Source of the DNA: Cylindrobasidium torrendii FP15055 ss-10
Taxonomy: Eukaryota; Basidiomycota; Agaricomycetes; Agaricales; Physalacriaceae
Assembly: GCA_000934385.1 (NCBI GenBank)
Contig: KN880812.1
Coordinates: 1 to 17,937, forward strand
Reading direction: 5' to 3'
DNA: 17,937 nucleotides
In this document: in pieces, positions 1 to 10,144 of the stretch
How the letters are laid out: every line of letters starts with the position of its first letter
Position numbering within the stretch: position 1 is the first letter of the stretch
The notes under the pieces: model-generated
What the model saw: the letters and a program-made list of their open reading frames with translations, nothing else
What the model was told of the DNA's origin: nothing
Databases searched by the model: none
Program-made: the position numbers and the translations under genes

Positions 1-70
1 TCAGCAACAAAAGATTTGGTATGAGAAAGGCTTACGGGAGGTCGGGATTGAGGTCGGGAAGGACGGTCAT
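1..70 (-). CDS. Possible first exon of a gene running off the left edge
   Basis: On the minus strand an ATG at 70-68 sits in a good start context (ACC before the ATG). It opens a short reading of 11 codons plus two bases, MTVLPDLNPDL, that ends at a GTAAGC splice donor beginning at base 35. The bases from 35 to 1 look like intron, with a pyrimidine-rich stretch and a CTGA branch-like element close to the edge. The gene would lie outside the window, so its function cannot be told. The case rests only on start context and donor; a chance match is possible. Confidence 0.3.
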
Positions 71-118
71 GGTGGTCTGAACCAGGTTCGGAATTAGCCG
101 GAACGTGGCGCAGATGCT

Positions 119-290
119 GTATCCGCGCAGACATACCCGCATGAATAGGCTGTATAGTTCGAATCGTATCACGAGTTTGCATCTCCTTTGCGCGTGTCCA
201 CGCCGTAAAGTTGATGGTTGTGATCAAAGATGCAAAACGAGACGCGTGGCTACAAGGATTGTGCGGAACACGGTCCGGAGGTCCGACGTC
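119..290. repeat. Direct repeat copy A, flanking block
   Basis: This stretch closely matches 5735-5906 at a constant offset of 5616, with scattered substitutions. In both copies it lies downstream of a transporter coding region read on the minus strand: a pseudogene here, the intact gene in copy B. Both copies carry short open readings beginning MNRLYSSNRITSL, but I see no splice context or family match and treat them as non-coding. Between this block and 515 the two copies stop matching. Confidence 0.85.
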
Positions 291-514
291 GTTCCCTAAA
301 TACGCCATTTGATTGTGCGTTTTTCATCTAGCCCGCAAAGCGCAAAGATTGACACAGAAGAATATGAATTGGTGGATCGTTTCAGAGTAACTACACGAAT
401 ACATACGGAACAAATGCTACACGTTGGCAAAGCCAGTATTACTGAAGGATTGTCTATGCTACGAGCATGCTTGAGAGAGACACGCCAAAGGGGACAAGGA
501 AGGAAGTGCAGAGA
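291..514. other. Unalignable spacer inside repeat copy A
   Basis: The corresponding interval in copy B is 5907-6151. Only a short patch around GAGCATGCTTGA (about 464-475 here, 6080-6091 there) is shared. No gene, RNA gene or obvious regulatory element was recognised. Confidence 0.5.
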
Positions 515-975
515 GGCGCATTTCAGGCCGCGGGAGTACAGCAGTTTGTCTGCATTATTTAAGCTTTGCAACTGCAGACAAACGCGACTTAAACTCACCG
601 GTTTCTCGCTCGCCTGGTGATGCAGCGTCATGCACTCAACTACCCCAATGGCATGCTTCTCCGCACAACTCTCGCAACTTGGTGTGCTGATCGAGTCCTC
701 AGGCAAAGTGCTTGACTCCGCCGAATCGCGCTCCGCATCATCTACTTTCTTCTTTCCCGAGAAACCGAGCCACTTCTTCCATCCTTTCGCCTCCTCATGG
801 GCGTGGTCATGTCCACAACATCCTCCATTGAAGTTGGGGTCGAGGACCCAACGACCATCTTGTACGCCTCCCATGCAAACAAGAGTCCGAGAACAAGACT
901 CGTCGCGCTGTCGACCCACCAGCCGCCCTTCCAGAGACGGAACACCAGAGCACCAACAAACAACACGATAGTAAT
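515..975. repeat. Direct repeat copy A, transporter 3' half
   Basis: It matches 6152-6613. By hand I count about 15 differences across roughly 435 compared bases (541-975), one of them a single-base deletion. The match ends abruptly near 975, inside what is exon 2 of the intact gene, so the duplication breakpoint cuts a coding exon. The sequence to the right is unrelated to exon 2. Confidence 0.9.
523..975 (-). pseudogene. Truncated, frameshifted TMEM163-like transporter copy
   Basis: This is a broken copy of the intact gene at 6160-7163. Exon 1 and the first part of exon 2 are missing; similarity starts at about 975 in the middle of a membrane segment. A one-base deletion (two C at 855-856 against three at 6492-6494 in the intact copy) shifts the frame just after the last membrane helix and gives a stop at 742-744. 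Beyond the shift the original frame stays open through the Cys/His-rich tail. The last intron (550-598, GTGAGT donor) and terminal exon (523-549, stop 523-525) are preserved. There is no start codon or promoter of its own, so it is a decaying duplicate. The indel could also be an assembly error, but the 5' loss cannot be explained that way. Confidence 0.88.
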
Positions 976-1251
976 CTCTTTAATTTGTTTGTGCTTGTCG
1001 CTCTATCTCCTCTTGGTTTACGTTCAGCTGCCAAACACTTACAGCCAAACTCATCCGGAGACCAAACTCATCCAAACAATCCTTATTGGGAACACATTAT
1101 GATGTGTCAGCTCGCTAGGACGTGATCACGGCACGTTCGGCTTCAGCCACTTGGGAGCCGCTTTAGCAGACCAAGGTTACTTCTCTTGCCATTCGACCAC
1201 CATCACCTTTATCTTTCTTTGCACGCTCAAAGAGCCTTTAGACTTGAAGAC
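976..1251. promoter_or_regulatory. Intergenic region before the unknown gene
   Basis: No gene was seen here. The last 70 bases before the ATG at 1252 are rich in C and T, a common feature of fungal 5' leaders. No convincing TATA element was found. Confidence 0.35.
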
Positions 1252-2121
1252 ATGCCCAAAGACACGAGTGGCACTGCGTTCACGGCCGCCAAAGGGTCAC
1301 CATATCAGCGTTTTTCTGTGGGAAAAACTCGAGATTTTGGGGCGCAAAGCTTTTATGAGGAGGCGAGCCCAAGGGCTGAACGTAAGGAGGCGAATGCAAC
1401 TTGGGGCATGAGCGTTGCCGATATCATTGAGGATTTGGATACGCTATCCATAGACAAAGTCTGTTTTAAAATCACTCTTCAAGCCCCTTTCAACCGCACT
1501 GACGTTCCTGTAGAAGAAACGGAAGAGGAGGCCTCGTAACGGAGCGACAACAAAAGAGCACAAAGCAAGACGCTGCAAGTTTCCTCATTCCGCTGCGGCT
1601 AGTGCTATTATCTTGGAGGTAAGCTGAAACGATTCCATTTGCGGCCATAAGTGTTCTCACACTGACGCTCGGGAAAGGATCTCGAGGCATTCACTAACGA
1701 CATTGGATTCCCACCGATCAACGTGAGTTTCGAGGATGCTGACAAGCTGCCTACCACTGCGAACTTCTTTCCTACCCATTGCACTTGCAACACTGTAAGT
1801 CTTCCTTCGGTAAACTCCTTTTGTGTCAATGCCGCATAATACCTCTTTGACTCATGGCGTTCGCAGAACAATAGGCCATTAAGAGGCTCCGCCAGCGAAA
1901 ATAGGCTATTGTCTAATCGCGTTCGTCGCCTCAGCACCGGATCTGTCGCCACATCCTCTTCAAAGAGTTTATCCACTTCGCCACCCAAGTGTGGCCACTG
2001 TTTTCTTCCCTTCTGTCGTGACGGGGAAGAGGATGTTGCCGACACTGATGGCGACCCTGTCATAGATACCTACCAAGACCTCCAGCATCTCCTCACATTT
2101 GGCTGTACTCTTCCTTTCTGA
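1252..2121 (+). CDS. Four-exon gene of unknown function
   Basis: I do not recognise this protein. The best model joins 1252-1509, 1559-1618, 1678-1794 and 1867-2121, giving about 229 aa with every junction in phase 0. Introns 2 (1619-1677, GTAAGC donor) and 3 (1795-1866, GTAAGT donor) have good signals and link three readings that would otherwise carry stops. Intron 1 (1510-1558, GTAGAA donor) is weaker and the first exon is less certain. The protein is soluble-looking and hydrophilic. It has an acidic segment near residues 40-70, a Ser/Arg-rich stretch after residue 160, and clustered cysteines (HCTC, then KCGHC and a later Cys) that could bind metal, which is inference only. It ends convergently with the CDH gene, with AATAAA signals 100 and 122 bases after the stop. 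Confidence 0.5.
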
Positions 2122-2220
2122 TTAACGATGCTATCCCTGTCTTTCCGTGACTGCATAATAGCGCAAAAGTGTATCCATGTCATGTACATAGTAGAACCAG
2201 TCATCAATTTATGGCCCCTC

Positions 2221-2248
2221 AATAAATACTTAAGTAATATGCAATAAA
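2221..2248 (+). terminator. Paired AATAAA polyadenylation signals
   Basis: AATAAA occurs at 2221-2226 and again at 2243-2248, about 100 and 122 bases after the stop of the unknown gene. This is a normal distance for a fungal 3' UTR. The elements lie in the 238-base convergent space shared with the CDH gene's 3' end. Confidence 0.5.
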
Positions 2249-2359
2249 GGTTACAAATACAAGGAGCACTCGCAGAGCCGTTCCACGTAAAGACAGGATG
2301 TGCCAAATCAAGAGGCCAACTTGGCTTATAAACCAGCTCACACTATCGCCCTCGTTTGC

Positions 2360-5143
<2,784 letters not shown>

Positions 5144-5148
5144 CGTAT

Positions 5149-5154
5149 GTGGGG
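5149..5154 (+). promoter_or_regulatory. CreA/Cre1-like site near the CDH start
   Basis: GTGGGG fits the SYGGRG consensus of the fungal carbon-catabolite repressor and lies 6-11 bases upstream of the CDH start codon. A second match, GCGGGG at 5347-5352, is about 200 bases upstream. Glucose repression of cdh is known in several fungi, but a six-base degenerate motif occurs often by chance, so this is only suggestive. Confidence 0.3.
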
Positions 5155-5176
5155 TACTCCAGAAAGCCTATCAAAG

Positions 5177-5184
5177 CTTTTATG
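5177..5184 (-). promoter_or_regulatory. TATA-like element of the CDH gene
   Basis: On the minus strand the bases read CATAAAAG, 34-41 bases before the CDH start codon. The spacing implies a very short 5' UTR. Confidence 0.4.
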
Positions 5185-5734
5185 TATGCAAGAACTTGCA
5201 CTCTCAACGCTTCAACGCGAAATATCTCCGTGAATATCCATAAGGAACTGTCGGAAAATGGTCGTCTAGGTGCTCCCCTACTGTCGGGACGCCAAGGTGA
5301 CCAAATTTCGAGCAGATATGAACGCTGTAGTGCGAGCGTGCTTTGGGCGGGGTAAAGCGGTTCCACAACAACATGACTGAAGGACGATGGTCGCGACGAG
5401 GATAGGCCGATATCCAGCCGCAGGATAGCACATTCTTGTTGGTTTGCTGTCAATATGGGGGAAGCTAAAGAGAGTAATGCCGACATCGCAGTACGAGCTA
5501 GCGTGCTCGGCCTATCACGTCGCCGGAATTAGCACTTTCATCGCGATTTCGTGCTGTGATCCCAGATTGTCCCTTGAAAGGGCCCTTGTACTGTTGGATC
5601 ATCGCAGTTTGGGATGCCCCTTGGATTATTGGACGGATTTTGAGTGGAAATTTCGCAAAATGGAGAACACAGTGCGTGCTTCAGGCTATCTAAAACACTC
5701 AGTTCGATTTATATCGCACTTCTAGCCAGAGTAA
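5185..5734. promoter_or_regulatory. CDH upstream region
   Basis: No gene was recognised. This stretch contains the second CreA-like GCGGGG site at 5347-5352 and otherwise shows no repeat or RNA-like structure that I could support. Confidence 0.4.
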
Positions 5735-5906
5735 GTATCCTTGCAGACATACCCGCATGAATAGGCTGTATAGTTCGAATCGTATCACGAGTTTGTATCT
5801 CCTTCGCGCGTGTCCACGCCGTAAAGTTGATGGTTGTGATCAAAGATGCAAAATGGGACGCGTGGCCACAAGGGTTGTGCGGAACACGGACCGGGAGTCC
5901 GAAGTC
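5735..5906. repeat. Direct repeat copy B, flanking block
   Basis: Partner of 119-290. It lies about 250 bases downstream of the intact transporter's stop codon and upstream of the CDH promoter. It shares most bases with copy A, including the short open reading noted there. Confidence 0.85.
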
Positions 5907-6151
5907 ACCTCTCCGCCCAAGTTGAAGTTCATCGGCATGTTCTCCATACAGCCTGTCATGAAAGAACATATGCGAATAGTGCATGCCGAGGGATGCTCAA
6001 CTACTATGGTACATACGGTACAAGTGTGTCTAATACACATGGGCGAAGCCATCATTATTTAGGGATTATTCATTCTGTGAGCATGCTTGACCGAGAGGAC
6101 TGACTGGCTGCATACGCCGAAAGGGTAGGAACAGAGAAGAAAACACATTAA
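5907..6151. other. Unalignable spacer inside repeat copy B
   Basis: It differs from the matching interval of copy A (291-514) apart from a short patch. It probably includes the 3' UTR of the transporter gene, whose stop is at 6160-6162. No other feature was seen. Confidence 0.4.
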
Positions 6152-6613
6152 GGCACATTTCAAGCCGCGGGGTTACAGCAGTTTGTCTGCATTATTTAAG
6201 CTTTGCAACTGCAGACAAACGCGACTAAAACTCACCGGTGTCTCGCTCGCCTGGTGATGCAGCGTCGTGCATTCAACTACCCCAATGGCATGCTTCTCCG
6301 CGCAACTCTCGCAACTTGGTGTGCTGATCGAGTCCTCAGGCAAAGTGCTTGACTCCGCCGAATCGCGCTCCGCATCATCTAGTTTCTTCTTTCCCGAGAA
6401 ACCGAGCCACTTCTTCCATCCTTTCGCCTCCTCGTGAGCGTGGTCATGCCCACAACATCCTCCATTGAAGTTGGGGTCGAGGACCCAACGACCCATCTTG
6501 TACGCCTCCCATGCAAACAAAAGTCCGAGAATAAGACTCGTCGCGCTGTCAACCCACCAGCCGCCCTTCCAGAGACGGAACACCAGAGCACCAACGAACA
6601 ACACGATAGTGAT
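6152..6613. repeat. Direct repeat copy B, transporter 3' half
   Basis: Partner of 515-975; this copy lies wholly within the intact transporter gene and its immediate 3' flank. Confidence 0.9.
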
Positions 6614-7163
6614 TTGAATACACGACAAAGAACACTGCGTTTCCCCTTGCATGGCGCTGCTATCCAGAGCGCGCGCTAGATACCGCTTCGGCAGCCACAA
6701 AAGAACCATGAGGACGAGGGCGGAGGCAGAGATTATGAGGGAAGCGTTCGAGTCGTCCGGTTCACGACGCGTAACGAGCCCGGCGATGGCAGTACCCTCT
6801 GTCGCCAGCGCCAACAGGATGATCAACCCGCTGATGGCGCCCGTCGCAATCTTCTCAAATCTATATGGCACCACAGCGTTAGCACCGACCTACGGCATTG
6901 TTCAGAACAAACCTTAGGTCTCTGGGATCGAGCTCTGCGCTACGTTCCTCCCCTGGTGCAGCTACTTTGCGGAACCGCCATAGCACCATGCAAGCCGACG
7001 TGACTTCAATGCCAGATTGAATCCCAAAGAACACGAGGGACAACGACGCGGATTCGGCGCCAAATCCAATCGAAACAGCGCCTTCCGCGGCACAGTAGAT
7101 GATGCTGACGATGCTGATGGCGACAGCGTATTGCTGTAGACGGCGGTACGAGGTGGTCGCCAT
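6160..7163 (-). CDS. TMEM163-like cation-diffusion-type membrane transporter
   Basis: Exons: 6913-7163, 6236-6860 and 6160-6186, with introns 6861-6912 (GTTTGT, branch GCTAACG) and 6187-6235 (GTGAGT). The product is 300 aa. The ATG at 7163 was chosen because it has A at -3 and follows a C/T-rich leader. The protein shows about six hydrophobic segments. The first pair has the pattern of fungal TMEM163-like proteins (EGAVSIGFG, then FFGIQSGIEV and VLWRF) and the last pair includes WWVDSATSL. The tail is metal-ligand-rich: GGCCGHDHAHEE, SCESC and a final NCC in the short third exon. TMEM163 belongs to the cation diffusion facilitator superfamily and exports zinc in animals. The acidic pair expected in helix 2 is replaced here by Gln and Glu, so the substrate is uncertain. 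The last exon adds only eight residues; without splicing the reading would end about 13 residues later. Confidence 0.8.
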
Positions 7164-7220
7164 AATGGGGGGTCGTGGGAGCCTAGTAGAAGGAGAAGAA
7201 AGAACACGAGGCGGGGCGTA

Positions 7221-7226
7221 CTTATA
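7221..7226 (-). promoter_or_regulatory. TATA-like element of the transporter gene
   Basis: TATAAG on the minus strand lies about 60 bases before the transporter's ATG and is followed by a C/T-rich leader. Confidence 0.4.
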
Positions 7227-7927
7227 CTTAGATAGCAAGAGTCACGGCGTTGTCACAGAGGCTTCGACACACTGTTGGGGGATTACGTGCACGCAGCAGA
7301 GTAGCGCGACGGGCCATCGACGTTCCAGGCTCGCCAGATCTGCGAGAAAATGTCGATGACTTGGTCAAAGTCGAACGGAAGTCGAAGTGCTGTCAGGTCA
7401 ACCTACAGAGACAGAACTATTTGCGTAGTAAGCGGAAAACACATCCAGAGCCCAACATGATTCGGTCGCAGATTCACAAAGTCGAGATGTTATTGCCGTG
7501 GTGTCGAACAGTGAAAGTCATGCCAGAAAAAATGGACCCAGTGAAGACAGCAGACGGAGAGTATTAAGTAGCAACAGTCCTTAGTCTCAGAGAGATGGTG
7601 GACGAAAGGAAAGATGACCATGACCGGACGGGTACCCATGCAATGATTGAACGTGGCACAATTCGAGCAAACCGACCAAAGATGAGATTATATATACAAG
7701 CACATTAGAGCGACAGACTGTAGGTAGGTAAGTAGGATGTCAGAAGTATACTTATGTATACGATGTGAGCAAATAATATACAGAGAAAGAAACATGGTAT
7801 GTAGGGTAGGATACAGCGACGCACAGAGTCGCACATCGGCGCATAAAAAGGTCATGTAAAGTCCACGTAAACCGTAAAGCTCGACCAACCAGTAGTCTTT
7901 CAAACCAAAAGCACACAAACCAAACGT
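7227..7927. other. Intergenic region with one exon-like minus-strand reading
   Basis: Most of this 700-base stretch shows no gene. The exception is 7283-7402 on the minus strand: 39 codons and a stop directly after an acceptor-like CTCTGTAG, with protein-like composition (FDFDQVIDIFSQIWRAW). I could not find an upstream exon in matching phase, so it is not called as a gene. The A/T-rich part from 7680 to 7927 probably carries the 3' UTR of the gene ending at 7928. Confidence 0.35.
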
Positions 7928-8731
7928 CTATAGGCGCCTGAGACGGCGGAGAATCTCATCGTGATCCGGGGTATTCCATTCGCCTGACCAGCCTGCCTCC
8001 CGACGGTGCGCCCATCCCTCGGTTTTCTGCCGCCTGTGTTGCTTGGGCTGCTTTTGCTTGTTGTTGTGGAGGGAAGTAGACCGTGCAGGATGGGACTTGA
8101 TGAACTTGCCAGGGCTCACTGGCATAGACTGGGTCTTGGTGACCCTGGGAGGGATAGCGATAACCTCTGGAACGATGATTTCTGGGAGTGGTACGAACTT
8201 GTCGTCGTCCGAGTCAGACTCGGAATCTTCGTCGTCAGAGGAATGTGTAGGGGGAGGTGGCGCATCGAAGTTGGGAATGGATTTGCGTTGGGGAAGGGGA
8301 GCGCGCTTTTCGACGGTGCCGACAAGCTCAGGCGGGATGTTTTCGCCAAGGGTCCGGGTCAGCTTTGCCATCCGTCGGCGACGGGTCATGCAGGGCGGCA
8401 AAGGCGAAAGTGGGGCACGTTCCATCACGGTGGAGCATGGGCGCGCACCAGTGCCAGTGTTAGAGGTAATGCTGAGGACCGAAATGGTGCGGTTGTGGTG
8501 ATGCCGGGGCGTGGAGGTGATGTTGAGCACGACCTGGCCGCGATTACCCGAGCAAGGCGCAAGCGACAGAGCCAGCTTCTTGAAGTTCCTGCGCGAAGCG
8601 GCGGTGGTCGACTCAATGATTTGCGGAGTAGCGCCCAGTACTGCCTGAAGCTTGCGGTTCGACCGTACGAGACGGGCATGTTGGGAAGCAGGAAGGTCGT
8701 GAGACGTGGGTGGGAGAACCGTGGCAGTCAT
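7928..8731 (-). CDS. Disordered basidiomycete protein of unknown function
   Basis: Single exon of 267 aa starting at the ATG 8731-8729 after a C/T-rich leader, with a TATA-like element about 60 bases upstream. The protein is mostly low-complexity and likely disordered. Short ordered-looking motifs stand out: SNRKLQAVLGATPQ near residues 24-37, MAKLTRTLGENIPPELV at 121-137, a Ser/Asp/Glu run at 163-177, a Lys/Arg/Gln-rich region at about 205-245, and an end of GEWN followed by EILRRLRRL. From memory this arrangement, two related KL..LG motifs and a GEWN-type tail, recurs in uncharacterised agaricomycete proteins. No enzymatic domain, signal peptide or membrane segment is seen. A nuclear or regulatory role is possible from the charge pattern but is only a guess. 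A long plus-strand reading over the same bases is a shadow. Confidence 0.75.
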   Translation of the reverse strand: MTATVLPPTSHDLPASQHARLVRSNRKLQAVLGATPQIIESTTAASRRNFKKLALSLAPCSGNRGQVVLNITSTPRHHHNRTISVLSITSNTGTGARPCSTVMERAPLSPLPPCMTRRRRMAKLTRTLGENIPPELVGTVEKRAPLPQRKSIPNFDAPPPPTHSSDDEDSESDSDDDKFVPLPEIIVPEVIAIPPRVTKTQSMPVSPGKFIKSHPARSTSLHNNKQKQPKQHRRQKTEGWAHRREAGWSGEWNTPDHDEILRRLRRL

Positions 8732-8790
8732 GACGAGTAGCGAGAGGAAGGGTAAAGGGAGTGGTGGGAAAAGGGAAGGAAGTGGACAAT

Positions 8791-8797
8791 GTTTATA
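8791..8797 (-). promoter_or_regulatory. TATA-like element of the disordered-protein gene
   Basis: TATAAAC on the minus strand lies about 60 bases before the ATG at 8731, with a C/T-rich leader between them. Confidence 0.45.
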
Positions 8798-10144
8798 CGG
8801 AAACGTAACAATAAAAGCACTGTCCTATTGTTCCTAAATGAATTTGTGTTGGCATGTGGACGTACAATAGGCATCACGTCATCATCATTTGCTCGATCGG
8901 TACCTCGGTCCAAGCACAATGAAGCGGCTTCGTATGTTCGACTGCTTGGCTCGTCTTCGGGCAACAAGGGCTGCGTTGCATGCCCCCATCATATGCATTG
9001 CTACGATACAGGTACTCAATCTCTGTCTCAAGCCCTGGACAAGCACCGCAACATAACACTCGCAATGTAACTCCCCGCTTTTGCGTACATTTATTCGGGT
9101 CAAGATCCAAGGCCGCATTCCGCATACTCCATCTGAGCGCGGATTGATCTTTAAACCGCGTATACGACGTACATTCGTCCCCCGAAGTAGGCGCGTGATC
9201 TTCAAGTTGCATTGGCAAGATTGAAGACGGCCACCGTCCGGCGTCAATCAACAGCTGCAAGTTGGGTGAAGGTGGGCCGGAGACTCCGAGAATCTAGCCA
9301 AATCAATAACTTCATAGTACACTGATCATACAGTGAACTGAAGCTCTGCGATGGATGATGTCGTTGTAACTTTCTCAAATCAGCCTAACAGGAACTCAAG
9401 CCCCTGCGACCTCTAGGTGTGTCGGCGGCAGAAACCCACAGGACTTCGATGAAATCAAGAATTTATCAGTTTCTTCACTAGCGACCAGTTTCGCTCAGAA
9501 CCTCAACTACCACGCTTAGCTGGTTAGGACATATAATGCGAGTATTTAATAATGGTAGTCGAAGTCCCTTCGCCGGGCAGGGAACAATCTCCAAGGTGGT
9601 TGATGCGCGTTTAATCATCTTCCAAATTGTTCTAATGCAACTACCCATTGCACTAGAGAGAACCCTCCAGCAACATGTTCTACCGCAACCTGTGTCGCCC
9701 TGAGAATTGTTACGAGGGGCATAGGTGTAGGAATGAACTTTGAGAACTTGGTATGTTTTCGAGAGACTTACAAGACCGTGCTTTGCTCGCAGACCTCTAT
9801 CTGGCCGGCAATCCCCGATGGCGCCTCCGTTGCTCGGGAAGAAAAGTGGCGCAGCACGTTTTGATGGCTGAGTCAGCGCATCGGCGTCCTTTCCCTTTCC
9901 CTTTTGCCTTTTACCAGATCAACAAAAAGCGGAAGCATTTTTCTTGAGGCGACGCTTAGGAGCCCACCGTCGTTGGAGAGCGTAGAGCGATCCCAGATCG
10001 CGTCACGGTACGCGTTTTATGGCCTATTAGCCAGCCCCAACGATGGCAGCGACTGATTATTCGCAGCGTGTAACACGGCGCAACAACGAGGCGTACGACA
10101 TCCCCGACGACCTTCGACGACCTCGAACGATACCCAATTCCACC
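8798..10144. promoter_or_regulatory. Long divergent intergenic region
   Basis: This separates the minus-strand disordered-protein gene from the plus-strand xylulokinase-like gene. Open readings here (for example 8874-9260 on the minus strand) have no recognisable motif or splice context. A pyrimidine-rich tract at about 9889-9913 lies 230 bases before the ATG at 10145 and may belong to that promoter. No tRNA, repeat or other element was found. Confidence 0.4.

Noticed and set aside
296..919. 207-codon open reading on the minus strand taken as a gene
   Set aside because: It is a frameshifted remnant of the transporter copy read through its last intron and joined to unrelated sequence.
5757..5800. 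tRNA B-box-like sequence (AGTTCGAATCG) in both repeat blocks
   Set aside because: The flanking bases do not form a T stem or acceptor stem, and no A box is found at a suitable distance.
8006..8740. 244-codon plus-strand reading over the disordered-protein gene
   Set aside because: It is the antisense shadow of a single-exon gene that has recognisable motifs, a TATA-like element and a C/T-rich leader on the minus strand.
8874..9260. 128-codon minus-strand reading in the long intergenic region
   Set aside because: Composition is irregular and there are no motifs, promoter signals or splice context.
10043..10144. Upstream in-frame ATG of the xylulokinase-like gene
   Set aside because: The ATG at 10145 has a much better context and matches the usual family start; the extra 34 residues look like a leader.
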